Part shown: positions 36,001 to 45,400 of the stretch, piece by piece
Layout: each line of letters opens with the position of its first letter
Position numbering within the stretch: the stretch's first letter is position 1
From: Flavobacterium panacagri
GTDB taxonomy: Bacteria; Bacteroidota; Bacteroidia; Flavobacteriales; Flavobacteriaceae
Length of the DNA: 64,000 bases
Reading direction: 5' to 3'
Assembly (NCBI RefSeq): GCF_030378165.1
Contig: NZ_CP119766.1
Coordinates: forward strand, 2,418,001-2,482,000
The notes under the pieces: generated by a model
Told to the model about the DNA's origin: nothing
The model's database searches: none
What the model saw: only the letters and a program-made list of their open reading frames with translations
Position numbers and translations under genes: made by a program

Positions 36001-37911
36001 ATGAAAAAAATAATACTACTTACATTTCTAATATCTTTTGCAATCAATGCACAGATAAAACTGCCGCGATTAATAAGCGACGGAATGATTTTACAGCGCG
36101 ATACCAAAGTCAATATTTGGGGCTGGGCATCGGCAAATGAAAATATAGAATTGGATTTTAAAGGGAAAAAGTATAAAACCATAGCTTCCGAAGACGGAAA
36201 ATGGTCGATTCAACTTTCGTCACAAAAAGCAGGCGGTCCGTTTGAAATGACTTTAAAAGGAATCAATACAATTGTTTTGAAAAATATTCTTTTTGGAGAT
36301 GTCTGGCTGTGTTCAGGACAATCGAATATGGAACTTCCAATGGATAGATTGAAAGATAAGTACAAAGAAGTAATTGCTAAATCTGAAAATTCAAACATCA
36401 GACAATTTTTAGTTCCTGACGAATACTACTTCGAAAAAGAAAGAAACGATTTCTCAACAGGTTCTTGGGTAGAAGCAAATCCCATAAACGTTTTACAATT
36501 TACAGGAGTTGGTTATTTTTTTGCGACTGAAATCTACGAAAAATATAAAGTTCCAATCGGTTTAATCAACAGCGCTTTGGGCGGTTCTCCTGCGGAATCT
36601 TGGATTAATGAAGAAGGAATTAAAAAGTTTCCAGAATACTATCAGGAATATTTAAAGTTCAAAGATGGAAAACTTGAAAAAGAAATTGATGCAAACGACC
36701 GAAAAGTAAGTTCAGATTGGTATAAATTATTAAATGAAACTGATCTTGGCTTAAAAAATAAATGGAAAAATACAACTGATGTTTCCGACTGGAAAACGAT
36801 GAATATTCCAGGTTATTGGGTCGATGGAGAACTGGGAAATTTAAATGGTTCTGTTTGGTTTAAAAAAGAATTCACTTTAGGTAAAATCAAAGAGAGCCAA
36901 GCGAAAATTATTTTAGGAAGAATTATCGATGCCGATTCTGTTTTTGTAAACGGAAATTTTGTGGGAACCACTTCTTATCAATATCCGCCGAGAATTTATT
37001 CTTTCAATTCATCTCTATTAAAAGAAGGAAAAAACGAGATTACAATTCGTGTTATTAACAACTCGGGCAGAGGAGGTTTTGTAACCGATAAACCTTATGA
37101 ACTAATTATTGGTGATAAAACCATTGATTTAAAAGGAAGCTGGAATTATAAATTAGGATCAAAAATGCTTCCGTTACCCGGACAGACTTTTGTACGCTGG
37201 AAACCAGTTGGATTGTATAATGCTATGATTGCGCCAATTAAAAATTATCCTCTGAAAGGAGTTTTGTGGTATCAAGGCGAAGCCAATACAAAAAAGCCTT
37301 TGGAATATACCGCTTTAATGGAAACATTAATAAATACGTGGCGTACAGAATTAAAACAGGAAAAACTTCCTTTTCTACTTGTTCAACTGCCAAATTTTAT
37401 GGATCCAAAAACAGAACCAACTGAAAGTAATTGGGCAGTTTTAAGACAGCAGCAAAGTAAGGTTTTAGAAATTCCAAATACCGGAATGGCGGTTGCCATA
37501 GATTTAGGAGAATGGAATGATATTCATCCTTTGAATAAATCTGATGTGGGAAAACGATTAGCTTTACAGGCTAGAAAATTAGTTTACGGCGAAAAAAAAT
37601 TAGTCACTTCCGGTCCTATTTTTAAATCAATGAAACAAAAAGATGAACAGCTTGTTTTGAGTTTTGATAGTTTAGGAACGGGTTTAATGAACAAAGGCGG
37701 AAATACTTTAAACGGTTTTGCCATTGCTGGTGCAGATGGAAAGTTTGTTTGGGCAAAAGCAGTTATCGAAGACGATAAAGTTATGGTTTGGAATAATGAT
37801 ATTCGTAATCCTGTAAAAGTGCGTTATGCTTGGGCAGATAATCCATTTAATGCTAATTTATATAATCAAGAAAATTTACCAGCTTCGCCGTTTGAAGCAG
37901 GGTTGAAATAG
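36001..37911 (+). CDS. Sialate O-acetylesterase-type (SASA) carbohydrate esterase, probable acetylxylan esterase
   Basis: 636 residues with a signal peptide (MKKIILLTFLISFAINAQ). The SGNH-type esterase core shows the nucleophile Ser108 in LCSGQSNMELPMDR, GALGGSPAESWINE-like oxyanion segment INSALGGSPAESW, GVLWYQGEANT, and the acid/base pair Asp507/His509 in EWNDIHPLNKSDVG. A jelly-roll insert at about 255-390 (WKTMNIPGYWVDGELGNLNG, VFVNGNFVGTTSYQYP) resembles a GH2 sugar-binding domain. Members of this family deacetylate sialic acid or xylan. The place in a xylan region favours acetylxylan. It is probably periplasmic and independently transcribed. Confidence 0.9.
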   Translation: MKKIILLTFLISFAINAQIKLPRLISDGMILQRDTKVNIWGWASANENIELDFKGKKYKTIASEDGKWSIQLSSQKAGGPFEMTLKGINTIVLKNILFGDVWLCSGQSNMELPMDRLKDKYKEVIAKSENSNIRQFLVPDEYYFEKERNDFSTGSWVEANPINVLQFTGVGYFFATEIYEKYKVPIGLINSALGGSPAESWINEEGIKKFPEYYQEYLKFKDGKLEKEIDANDRKVSSDWYKLLNETDLGLKNKWKNTTDVSDWKTMNIPGYWVDGELGNLNGSVWFKKEFTLGKIKESQAKIILGRIIDADSVFVNGNFVGTTSYQYPPRIYSFNSSLLKEGKNEITIRVINNSGRGGFVTDKPYELIIGDKTIDLKGSWNYKLGSKMLPLPGQTFVRWKPVGLYNAMIAPIKNYPLKGVLWYQGEANTKKPLEYTALMETLINTWRTELKQEKLPFLLVQLPNFMDPKTEPTESNWAVLRQQQSKVLEIPNTGMAVAIDLGEWNDIHPLNKSDVGKRLALQARKLVYGEKKLVTSGPIFKSMKQKDEQLVLSFDSLGTGLMNKGGNTLNGFAIAGADGKFVWAKAVIEDDKVMVWNNDIRNPVKVRYAWADNPFNANLYNQENLPASPFEAGLK

Positions 37912-37925
37912 ATTTTGATCGCGAG

Positions 37926-37958
37926 AACTTTGTCAAAGTTTTAAACTTTGACAAAGTT
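37926..37958. repeat. AACTTTGTC hairpin, second copy
   Basis: AACTTTGTCAAAG pairs with CTTTGACAAAGTT 14 bases after the esterase stop. It differs from 24379-24411 by one base in the left arm and lacks the T run. A fragment (GCTTTGTCAAAGTTTAACAG) also occurs at 52924-52943. Confidence 0.8.
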
Positions 37959-38046
37959 GTTAGTCTATTTAGACATCTAGTTTTATTATAAAAATCGAAA
38001 TGACAAACTATACGAAAACCTCAAAGACAATTTTAATTCTCAATTT

Positions 38047-38919
38047 TTAATTAACAGCCATCAGCATTTTTAAAAAAGTAGTAACCGCTTTTTTCTCATA
38101 AGCTTCTTTCAAAGAAATCAGCATGGCAGTTCTCGTCATATTTTTGCCGCTTATGGGAATCGCGTGCAGGTCTTTTTCGTTTTCAATTGTCGTTTTCGTT
38201 AAAATTGTATGCCATTTTCCTGTTTTAATCAGTTCGAGTAAAGTCGGAATATCATTGATTTCGATGGTAACTTTTGGATTGAGATTGTCATTTTTGAAAG
38301 CTTTATTGATAAACTGTGTTGTGCTGAAACCACTCGATGGAAGTGCAAGCGGTAAGGAACTCACTTCACTTAACGAAATACTCTTTTTATTGGTAAATGG
38401 CGTTTCTGTTGAGGTAACCAAAGCCATTGGAGACGTAAATAATTCTCTGTATTTAAAATGTGCCTCAGAAGCAATTTCTTCAAAAGTCAGAATTACATCA
38501 AGCTCAAAATGATTGAGTTTATGAATCAATTCTTGTGAAGTTCCAAAGACGATTTCGAATTGAATTTTAGGGAATTCAGAACTGAAAATAATCAACGCTT
38601 TTGTAACCACATGACGTAAGGCGTATGTAACGCCAATAGCAACTTTTCCTGTTTCAAGATTATTCAAATCTTTTAAAAGTTCAAATCCGTCCGTAGCTTT
38701 GTTGACAGATTGCTGCGCATAAACCGAGAATAAATCTCCAGCTTCTGTAAGCGTAATTCGTTTTCCAATTCTATTAAAAAGTGGTACTTGTAATTCTTCT
38801 TCGAGTTGTTTAATTTGCTGTGATAAAGTGCTCTGACTAATATAAAGTGCCGATGCGGCTTCAGTAAAATTCAATAATTCTTTGGCTTTCAGAAAATATT
38901 TAAGCTGTCGAAGTTCCAT
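38047..38919 (-). CDS. LysR-family transcriptional regulator
   Basis: 290 residues. The N-terminal helix-turn-helix is textbook LysR: MELRQLKYFLKAKELLNFTE, then AASALYISQSTLSQQIKQLE and LFNRIGKRITLTEAGDLF. The effector domain covers about 90-290 (GKVAIGVTYALRHVVTKALI, LPLALPSSGF). It is divergent from the MBL-fold hydrolase at 39022, the usual LysR layout, so that gene and the following one are its likely targets. The inducer is unknown. A -7 box is present at 38967-38974 on the minus strand. Confidence 0.93.
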   Translation of the reverse strand: MELRQLKYFLKAKELLNFTEAASALYISQSTLSQQIKQLEEELQVPLFNRIGKRITLTEAGDLFSVYAQQSVNKATDGFELLKDLNNLETGKVAIGVTYALRHVVTKALIIFSSEFPKIQFEIVFGTSQELIHKLNHFELDVILTFEEIASEAHFKYRELFTSPMALVTSTETPFTNKKSISLSEVSSLPLALPSSGFSTTQFINKAFKNDNLNPKVTIEINDIPTLLELIKTGKWHTILTKTTIENEKDLHAIPISGKNMTRTAMLISLKEAYEKKAVTTFLKMLMAVN

Positions 38920-38966
38920 TTCTAAATCGGTTTTATCGATTGATTTTATCGAAAAATAAGGTTTTA

Positions 38967-38974
38967 CAAATATA
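38967..38974 (-). promoter_or_regulatory. -7 box TATATTTG of the LysR gene
   Basis: Exact consensus on the minus strand, 47 bases before the ATG at 38919. No well-spaced TTG is seen. Confidence 0.4.
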
Positions 38975-39021
38975 GAAATTCTTAAGAACTTTGTAATGTT
39001 TCAAAATCAAAGCAGAAGAAA

Positions 39022-39771
39022 ATGAAAATTATAGCTTTACAAGAAGGAAATTATATAGCCAATTCTGAAAAAGAGTTTCAATTAATTACAGAAAACACCA
39101 CCGAAATGGGGCTTAAAATGGCCATTCAGCCTTTTGTGGTCATTACGGATAACGATGTTATATTATTGGATTTTGGTTTAGGATTTATGAATGATGGTGT
39201 TCCGTTTATTCATGAAATGCTGAAAAAGAATGCTATTGAGCCAGAACAAATTACAAAAGTTTTGGTTTCGCATCTGCACAAAGATCATATTGAAGGAATT
39301 GGTTATTTTGAAAATGGAAATTTGGTTCAAAATTTTCCTGATGCAACAATTTACATTCAGGAACGCGAAATAGATTTTGCTTTAGAGCAAATCAATAATC
39401 CGTCTTATGTTTTTGAGATATTAAATGAACTGAAAAAATTGCCTAATGTGGAGTTAATGAATGATGATAAAGGCAATATTACAAATGAAATTTTCTACGA
39501 AGTTTCAGCAGGACATACAAAATTTCATCAAGTTTTCTGGATCAAAGCCGAAGATGAAATTGTTTTTTATGGAGCAGACGATTTACCTCAAAAAATATAC
39601 TGGTCGATGCATGTTGCCTATAAAACGGACTTTGACGGAAAACGTGCTAGAGAATCCCGTAAAAAATGGGAACAGCAGGCGAAAGACGAAAACTGGAAAG
39701 TGCTTTTTTATCATGATATGAAAATGCCGGTTTTAGAAATTTTTGAGCAAAAAATGGAAAACGTTTCCTAA
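39022..39771 (+). CDS. MBL-fold metallo-hydrolase
   Basis: 249 residues with no signal peptide. The metallo-beta-lactamase metal motif HLHKDH is at 84-89 (His84, His86, Asp88, His89). A third-site His lies in SAGHTKFHQVFW, an Asp in FYGADDLPQ, and the terminal His in FYHDMKMP. The broad family includes lactonases, thioesterases and glyoxalase II-type enzymes. The sequence resembles the AHL-lactonase-like branch in layout, but the substrate cannot be named. It is divergent from a LysR gene and abuts the next gene with no gap. Confidence 0.88.
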   Translation: MKIIALQEGNYIANSEKEFQLITENTTEMGLKMAIQPFVVITDNDVILLDFGLGFMNDGVPFIHEMLKKNAIEPEQITKVLVSHLHKDHIEGIGYFENGNLVQNFPDATIYIQEREIDFALEQINNPSYVFEILNELKKLPNVELMNDDKGNITNEIFYEVSAGHTKFHQVFWIKAEDEIVFYGADDLPQKIYWSMHVAYKTDFDGKRARESRKKWEQQAKDENWKVLFYHDMKMPVLEIFEQKMENVS

Positions 39772-40122
39772 ATGAAAGGTCTACATTCAATGCCAGCTTT
39801 AATTATTTATGGTTCGTTGACGCCTGGACAATCCAATCATTCGGTTATGGATCCTATAAAAGGAGAATGGCATAAAGCGATTATAAAAGGAAAACTGGAA
39901 GAAGGAGGCTGGGGTTCTTCATTAGGTTATAATGGTTTTATTCCTGTGAATTCTGAAGAAGCCGAAATTATAAATTGTTATGTTCTTTTTTCAGAAGATC
40001 TAACAGCAAATTGGGATTATCTGGACGAATTTGAAGGCGATGGTTACACTCGTATCGAAACCGAATATGAACTCGAAACCGGAAAAAAGGGAATAGGATT
40101 TATTTATGCTTTAAAACAATAA
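39772..40122 (+). CDS. Gamma-glutamylcyclotransferase-like (AIG2/GGCT fold) protein
   Basis: 116 residues. The fold signature LIIYGSLTPGQSNHSV is close to the YGSL motif of the family, and the conserved acid in WDYLDEFEGDGYTRIE follows at about residue 85. Members release 5-oxoproline from gamma-glutamyl compounds, or have unknown roles. The ATG at 39772 directly follows the stop of the MBL-fold gene; Met7 (39790) is an alternative start. The pairing with an MBL hydrolase could mean linked breakdown of a gamma-glutamyl or glutathione conjugate, which is only a suggestion. Confidence 0.82.
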   Translation: MKGLHSMPALIIYGSLTPGQSNHSVMDPIKGEWHKAIIKGKLEEGGWGSSLGYNGFIPVNSEEAEIINCYVLFSEDLTANWDYLDEFEGDGYTRIETEYELETGKKGIGFIYALKQ

Positions 40123-40128
40123 GTCAAT

Positions 40129-40159
40129 AAATTCAGATTAATTTACTTAGTCTGAATTT
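40129..40159. terminator. Terminator between convergent GGCT-like and sigma-factor genes
   Basis: AAATTCAGA at 40129-40137 pairs with TCTGAATTT at 40151-40159, followed by more T on the plus strand. The hairpin overlaps the last codons of the sigma-factor gene on the minus strand. Confidence 0.8.
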
Positions 40160-40744
40160 TTTTTTAGCCGAAAACAGCAGAAACAAAACACTTCTCACTT
40201 TTTCTTCCAACGAAGAACGCAGTATAGAAAACGCTTTTGTAATCTGAGCTTCAACCGTTTTAATCGAAACATCCAAATGTTCCGCGATTTCAATATTGGT
40301 CAAACCTTCTTTTTTACTCAGAATAAAAACCTCTTTGCATTTTGGAGGCAGATTCTGAATTTCTTTATTCACAGCATTTAAAACTCTTTGAAAAGCTTCT
40401 GAATCTTCTTCCTGAACAATTCCGTTCAAAGCATCATAATAGGATTTTTCCAAAGAAAACAAAGATTGGTTTTTTCGATACAAATCGATGAACTCATTAT
40501 AAGTTAATTTATAAAGAAAACTTTTTAATGCATGATCCGATTTCAATCTTGTGCGTTGTTCCCAAACCTTGATAAAAACATTCTGCACAATATCTTCCGC
40601 GCTGTAAACATTCTTAACCAAACTGTTAGCGTAGACGCAAAGTTTATGATGATAAGTATCGATTAAATAAGTGTACGCCATTTCATCTCCATTTTTTAGA
40701 GATTCAATAAGTATAGTATTATCGTTATAATCACCCGTTTTCAT
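40133..40744 (-). CDS. ECF RNA polymerase sigma factor (FecI-like, Bacteroides-expansion type)
   Basis: 203 residues. Region 2 is at about 20-90 (AYTYLIDTYHHKLCVYANSL, SAEDIVQNVFIKVWEQR, SFLYKLTYNEFIDLYRK), and region 4 at about 125-180 (EIQNLPPKCKEVFILSKKEG, LTNIEIAEHLDVSIKTVEAQ). There is a basic tail of about 20 residues. Sigma factors of this type answer to a FecR-like anti-sigma factor controlled by a TonB receptor with an STN domain. Both lie next door, but fecR is divergent, not downstream. It should direct transcription of the susC-type gene at 42469. Confidence 0.93.
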   Translation of the reverse strand: MKTGDYNDNTILIESLKNGDEMAYTYLIDTYHHKLCVYANSLVKNVYSAEDIVQNVFIKVWEQRTRLKSDHALKSFLYKLTYNEFIDLYRKNQSLFSLEKSYYDALNGIVQEEDSEAFQRVLNAVNKEIQNLPPKCKEVFILSKKEGLTNIEIAEHLDVSIKTVEAQITKAFSILRSSLEEKVRSVLFLLFSAKKKFRLSKLI

Positions 40745-40749
40745 AAAAA

Positions 40750-40757
40750 CAAATATA
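40750..40757 (-). promoter_or_regulatory. -7 box TATATTTG of the sigma-factor gene
   Basis: Exact consensus on the minus strand, ending five bases before the ATG at 40744. Transcription from it would begin at or next to the start codon, giving an almost leaderless mRNA. Confidence 0.4.
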
Positions 40758-41023
40758 TAAATTTATAATTTTCGCTGCCCAAATAAGGCCTTTATTTGCT
40801 AAAAATCTTCCTTTTTGGCAATTTCTATTTGAAATTTATTACAAATAAAAATTCGAAAAAAGGCAAAGATAAAAACATTTATTCTTTTATTTCTATCAAA
40901 CTAGTAGAATTTATTGAGAGAAAAAACTTGTGAAAAATAAAAAAATCATCAAAATGAAAAAAACTTTATCAAATTGTTAGGGTTTTGTTTTTTTGCTTCG
41001 TAATAATATTAAAAACAACTAAA

Positions 41024-42175
41024 ATGACCGTGAAAAAATCAGAACGATTAATCGTTAAATTTATCACAAATCAGGCAAGTCAGGAAGAGATTGAACAGCT
41101 GACTGAATGGCTGAAGCAAGATGAAAATCAAATTGTGTTTAAGGATTTTGTGAAAACCAATTACGCAATAGATACTGCTATGAACAATTTTGATTCTACT
41201 GAAGTTAGAAAACAGCTTTCAGATAGAATCAGAAAAGAAAATAATGCTTTTTACAAAAGAAGATTTTCATCGTACTATAAATATGCAGCGATTTTGATTG
41301 TGGCTTTGGGCGGATTTTATTTTTATAAAAATTCAGATCCTGTAACAAAGCCAAAACAAAATGTAGTAATTCCGAGAGAAGATGAAATTGTATTGCAGCT
41401 TGGAAACGAATCACAGAATCTTAAGCTAAATGAAGACAGAAACATAACCGACAAAGACGGAAATGTAATTGGAAGACAAGAAAAAGACAGATTGGTTTAT
41501 GCTAAAGCTTACGCTGAAGGAGCAGTGGTTTATAATACAATTAGGATTCCCTACGGAAAAAAGTTTGAAGTACAATTGTCTGACGGAACATTGGTGCATT
41601 TAAATGCAGGAACGTCTTTGAGATATCCGGTGCAGTTTGTTAGAAATCAAAATCGACAAGTTTATCTTTTGGGTGAAGCTTATTTTGAAGTAGAGAAAGA
41701 CAAAGAACATCCATTCAACGTAAATACGCAAAATGTAAATATTGAAGTTTTAGGAACTAAGTTCAATGTAGATACGTATAGTGAAAATATAAGCACAGAT
41801 GTGGTTTTGGTTGAAGGAAAAGTGTCTTTATATAAAGATCAAAAAACAAAAGAAAATCAACTATATCTGAAGCCTGGAGAAAAAGGCTCAAATGAAAGAG
41901 GGCAGTCAAAAATTACAAAAGAGCAGGTGAATACAGAGTATTATACAGCCTGGGTAACAGGAAGTCTGGTATTTAAAAATGCTTCATTTGAGAATATTAT
42001 TAAAAAACTGGAACGCCGTTACAATGTGACTTTCATCAATAGAAATAAAACGCTGGGTAAAGAAATTTTTAACGCCCGTTTTGATAACGAACCAATTGAA
42101 GTAGTGCTGAAATATTTTAGCGATAGTTATGCTATTGATTACGATATAGATCGGGATAAGATTACTATTAAATAG
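41024..42175 (+). CDS. FecR-family anti-sigma factor
   Basis: 383 residues from the ATG at 41024; an earlier TTG in frame would add an unlikely hydrophobic tail. A cytoplasmic N-terminal segment that would bind sigma (about 1-75) is followed by one membrane span at about 81-97 (KYAAILIVALGGFYFY). The periplasmic FecR domain (about 165-270: RIPYGKKFEVQLSDGTLVHL, NAGTSLRYPVQF, VLGTKFNVDTY, TDVVLVEGKVSLY) precedes a DUF4974-type end (SFENIIKKLERRYNVTFINR). It relays the state of the STN-domain receptor downstream to the sigma factor. Its stop codon overlaps the first base of a 133-bp heptamer repeat. Confidence 0.93.
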   Translation: MTVKKSERLIVKFITNQASQEEIEQLTEWLKQDENQIVFKDFVKTNYAIDTAMNNFDSTEVRKQLSDRIRKENNAFYKRRFSSYYKYAAILIVALGGFYFYKNSDPVTKPKQNVVIPREDEIVLQLGNESQNLKLNEDRNITDKDGNVIGRQEKDRLVYAKAYAEGAVVYNTIRIPYGKKFEVQLSDGTLVHLNAGTSLRYPVQFVRNQNRQVYLLGEAYFEVEKDKEHPFNVNTQNVNIEVLGTKFNVDTYSENISTDVVLVEGKVSLYKDQKTKENQLYLKPGEKGSNERGQSKITKEQVNTEYYTAWVTGSLVFKNASFENIIKKLERRYNVTFINRNKTLGKEIFNARFDNEPIEVVLKYFSDSYAIDYDIDRDKITIK

Positions 42176-42307
42176 AATTAAGAATTAAGAATTAAGAATT
42201 AAGAATTAAGAATTAAGAATTAAGAATTAAGAATTAAGAATTAAGAATTAAGAATTAAGAATTAAGAATTAAGAATTAAGAATTAAGAATTAAGAATTAA
42301 GAATTAA
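42175..42307. repeat. Tandem heptanucleotide repeat (GAATTAA)x19
   Basis: The 7-base unit GAATTAA is repeated 19 times without a break, 133 bases in all. It starts with the last base of the fecR stop codon and ends 161 bases before the receptor ATG. A perfect array of this length is prone to slippage, so copy number probably varies between cells or strains. Confidence 0.97.
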
Positions 42308-42360
42308 GATTATAGTTAAAATCTAAAATAAATTAAACGCCTATGTAACAAAATCCAAAA

Positions 42361-42432
42361 ATGAAAAGGATCGTTATAAAAAAACCGGAAAATGCGCCAA
42401 CATTTCCCGGTAGAATAAATGCGATCAGTTAA
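42361..42432 (+). other. Short leader ORF with internal hairpin before the receptor gene
   Basis: ATG at 42361 opens a 23-codon ORF (MKRIVIKKPENAPTFPGRIN then AIS) ending 36 bases before the receptor ATG. Within it ACCGGAAAATG at 42384-42394 pairs with CATTTCCCGGT at 42401-42411, 10 of 11 positions. The hairpin has no T run, so it is not a terminator. A regulatory leader peptide or mRNA structure is possible, and chance is not excluded. Confidence 0.35.
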
Positions 42433-42468
42433 TTAACCAACCAACATTAAAAAAAACATTTTAAAAGT

Positions 42469-45400
42469 ATGAAAAAACTATTGAACAGAATCAGGTTCGA
42501 CGAGCCTTTTTTGAAATTCGATTTGAAAATGAAATTGACCACATTATTTATTTTAACCACTTTTACGGTTATGCAGGCGGGAGTAAGCTACTCGCAAAAG
42601 GCAAAAATGTCTTTTAATGCCAATAATATGACCGTTGCAAAAGTTATCGAAAAGCTTGAATATACTACTAATTATAGATTTGTTTACAATGTAAGATCTG
42701 TTGATTTAAACAGAACAATTAATGTTAATGAGAATAATGTTTCTATCGAAACGATCTTAAATACCATTTTTGGAAATACGGGTACAGACTATAAAGTTTC
42801 TGGAAACCATATTGTTTTGATGGCAAAAAAAGCGCCAGAAGAAAAAACAGTCGCAGCAGAAAAAGATTTTATCGTTAAGGGGCGTGTTACTGACGAAAAA
42901 GGGATGCCTTTAGTTGGTGCAGCTGTCGCTGATAATGGTTCAGGAAGAGGTGTAAATACTGATTTTAATGGTGAATACCAGATTATTGCCGTGAGCAGTG
43001 AAACTACTTTAGCTTTCTCTTATTTAGGATATGTGAGACAAGAAATAAAAGTGGAGGGTAGAAGCGTTATCAATGTTGTTTTAAAAGAAGATGTACAGGA
43101 ATTGGAAGGAGTTGTTTTAAAGACAGGTTATCAAGAAATTACCGCAGAAAAAGCAACAGGATCTTTCTCGAACTTAAAAGCAACAGATTTTAAAGAACAG
43201 CGTTTAAGCGGTTTAGATAAAATTTTAGAAGGACGTATTGTTGGATATCAGGATGGAAAAATCCGTGGAACGACTTCTATGGCAACTGGTTCAGCAGTGC
43301 CTTTGTACGTTATTGATGGTTTTCCTGTTGAAAATACAAGATTAACTCCTTATGCTTCTATAGAAGAGAATCTTCCAAGTCTTAACTTAGAAGATATTGA
43401 GACGATTACAGTTTTAAAAGATGCGGCAGCTTCTTCTATTTATGGTGCCCGTGCTGCTAATGGAGTTATAGTAATTACTACTAAAAAAGCAAAAGCAGGT
43501 AAAACCAATATTTCGTTTTCAAGCAACTTGACAGTTACTCCTTATAGAAATTATACATCAAACCTTACTGACTCTGGAGATATTATTGATTTAGAAAGAG
43601 GATGGGCAGCTGGAAATCCTAATTTGAAAACGGCAAATTCAGCTACTTATGCGCAATCATTGCTAAATAATGCGGCATTTACAAGTTTAGGAATGCAGAC
43701 TATTTTGAATGGTTATGCCGGAAAAACTTCAATGGCAGAAATGAACAGCCGTTTGGATGCCCTTGGTGCTCAAGGTTACAAATACTATGATGATATTGCC
43801 AAATATGCAAAACGTGATCAATATTTTCTACAGCACAATCTAAGTTTAGGAAAAGCAACTGAAACGAATACGTTTAATGCTTCTTTAACTTACAAAAGCA
43901 ATCAGCTGGAAGATATCAATACTGAAAATGAAACAGTTGGTCTTAATTTGAAAAACTCAACACAAATTAACAATTGGCTGTCTTTGGATTTAGGAAGTTA
44001 CACTAGTTTTGGAAAAGGAGATACGCAGAGTTATTTTGCTTCAGCACCTGGATTTAAATATCAGCCATACAATCAGTTGGTAAATAATGATGGAACAAAT
44101 TTTGTTTCTACAGCTGCATCTCGTTATAATAATTTTACACTTCAGTCGATGCAGACTTATGGTCTTTACAACATGGACATAACTCCAATGGATGAGTTGG
44201 GAAGAAATGGTATTGAAAATAAAAATTTCTTGAACAGAACATACGCTAAGTTTAATGTAAAATTCAGTAAAGCATTTACATACAATGCCATGTTCCAATA
44301 TGAATTTGCTTCAGATCGTGCAAGTCAGTTATATGGTAGAGATTCTTATTATGTAAGAAACAAAGTAAACGGTCTGGTTACAATTGCTAACAACAAAGCA
44401 GTTTATAATTTGCCTTACGGAGATATTATAAAAGAAACAAATCAGTTTTCTAATGCTTATAATTTCCGTCAACAGTTAAACTTCAATCAGACTTTTGCTG
44501 AAAAGCATGATTTTTCTGCTATAGCTGGTATGGAGATTCGTCATTCAAAACAAGAGTATAATGATAACACTCGTTATGGTTATGATGCACAAGCTTTATC
44601 TTTTACAAATATTAATCAAGCCGATTTATTAAAAGTATATGGAGCTGTTTTCGGTGGCTATATGTCTCAAAATGAATTTGCATTAGAAAAAGAATTGCAG
44701 AACCGCTATGTTTCAGTTTACTCAACAGGTGGATATACTTACGACAGAAGATATACGCTTTCTGGAAGTGTACGTTGGGATCGTTCTAATCTTTGGGGAA
44801 CAGACAGTAAATATCAAAACAAACCTATTTGGTCTGTTGGTGCGGGCTGGAATATTAACAATGAATCATTTTTTGATGTGGATTGGGTAGATGCGCTTAA
44901 ACTTCGCGGTTCTTATGGTATTGGAGGAAATATCGCTAAAGATACTGCGCCATATTTAACTGCTTTTTATAGTGCTAATCCTAATGTTGGAGGAACGCAG
45001 GGAAGTGTTGGCAGACGACCAAATCCTGAATTGTCTTGGGAAAAAACAACTACAACAAACATTGGTTTAGACTTTTCATTCTTTAAAAGCAGATTAAGCG
45101 GAACTTTAGATTTATATAATAAAAAAGGTCAGGATTTATTAGCTAGCAGTCAAGGAATTCCAACTGAAGGATTTGGATATTCAACTTACACGCTTAATAA
45201 TGGAGAAATGACCAATAAAGGTATCGAAGTTAGTTTAAGAGGAACATTGGTAAAAACACCTTCATTCTCTTGGGATGCAGCTGTTTTGTATGCCTATAAT
45301 AAAAACGTAGTAGATTATGTAAATGTAAAAGCTCCTGTGTATTATCTTCAATTAGATTATCCTATGTCATTTCCAAGAGTTGGAACAAGTTTTAACTCTA

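Noticed and set aside
42175..42307. Heptamer array as a CRISPR
   Set aside because: The unit is 7 bases with no spacers and there are no cas genes. It is a simple tandem repeat.
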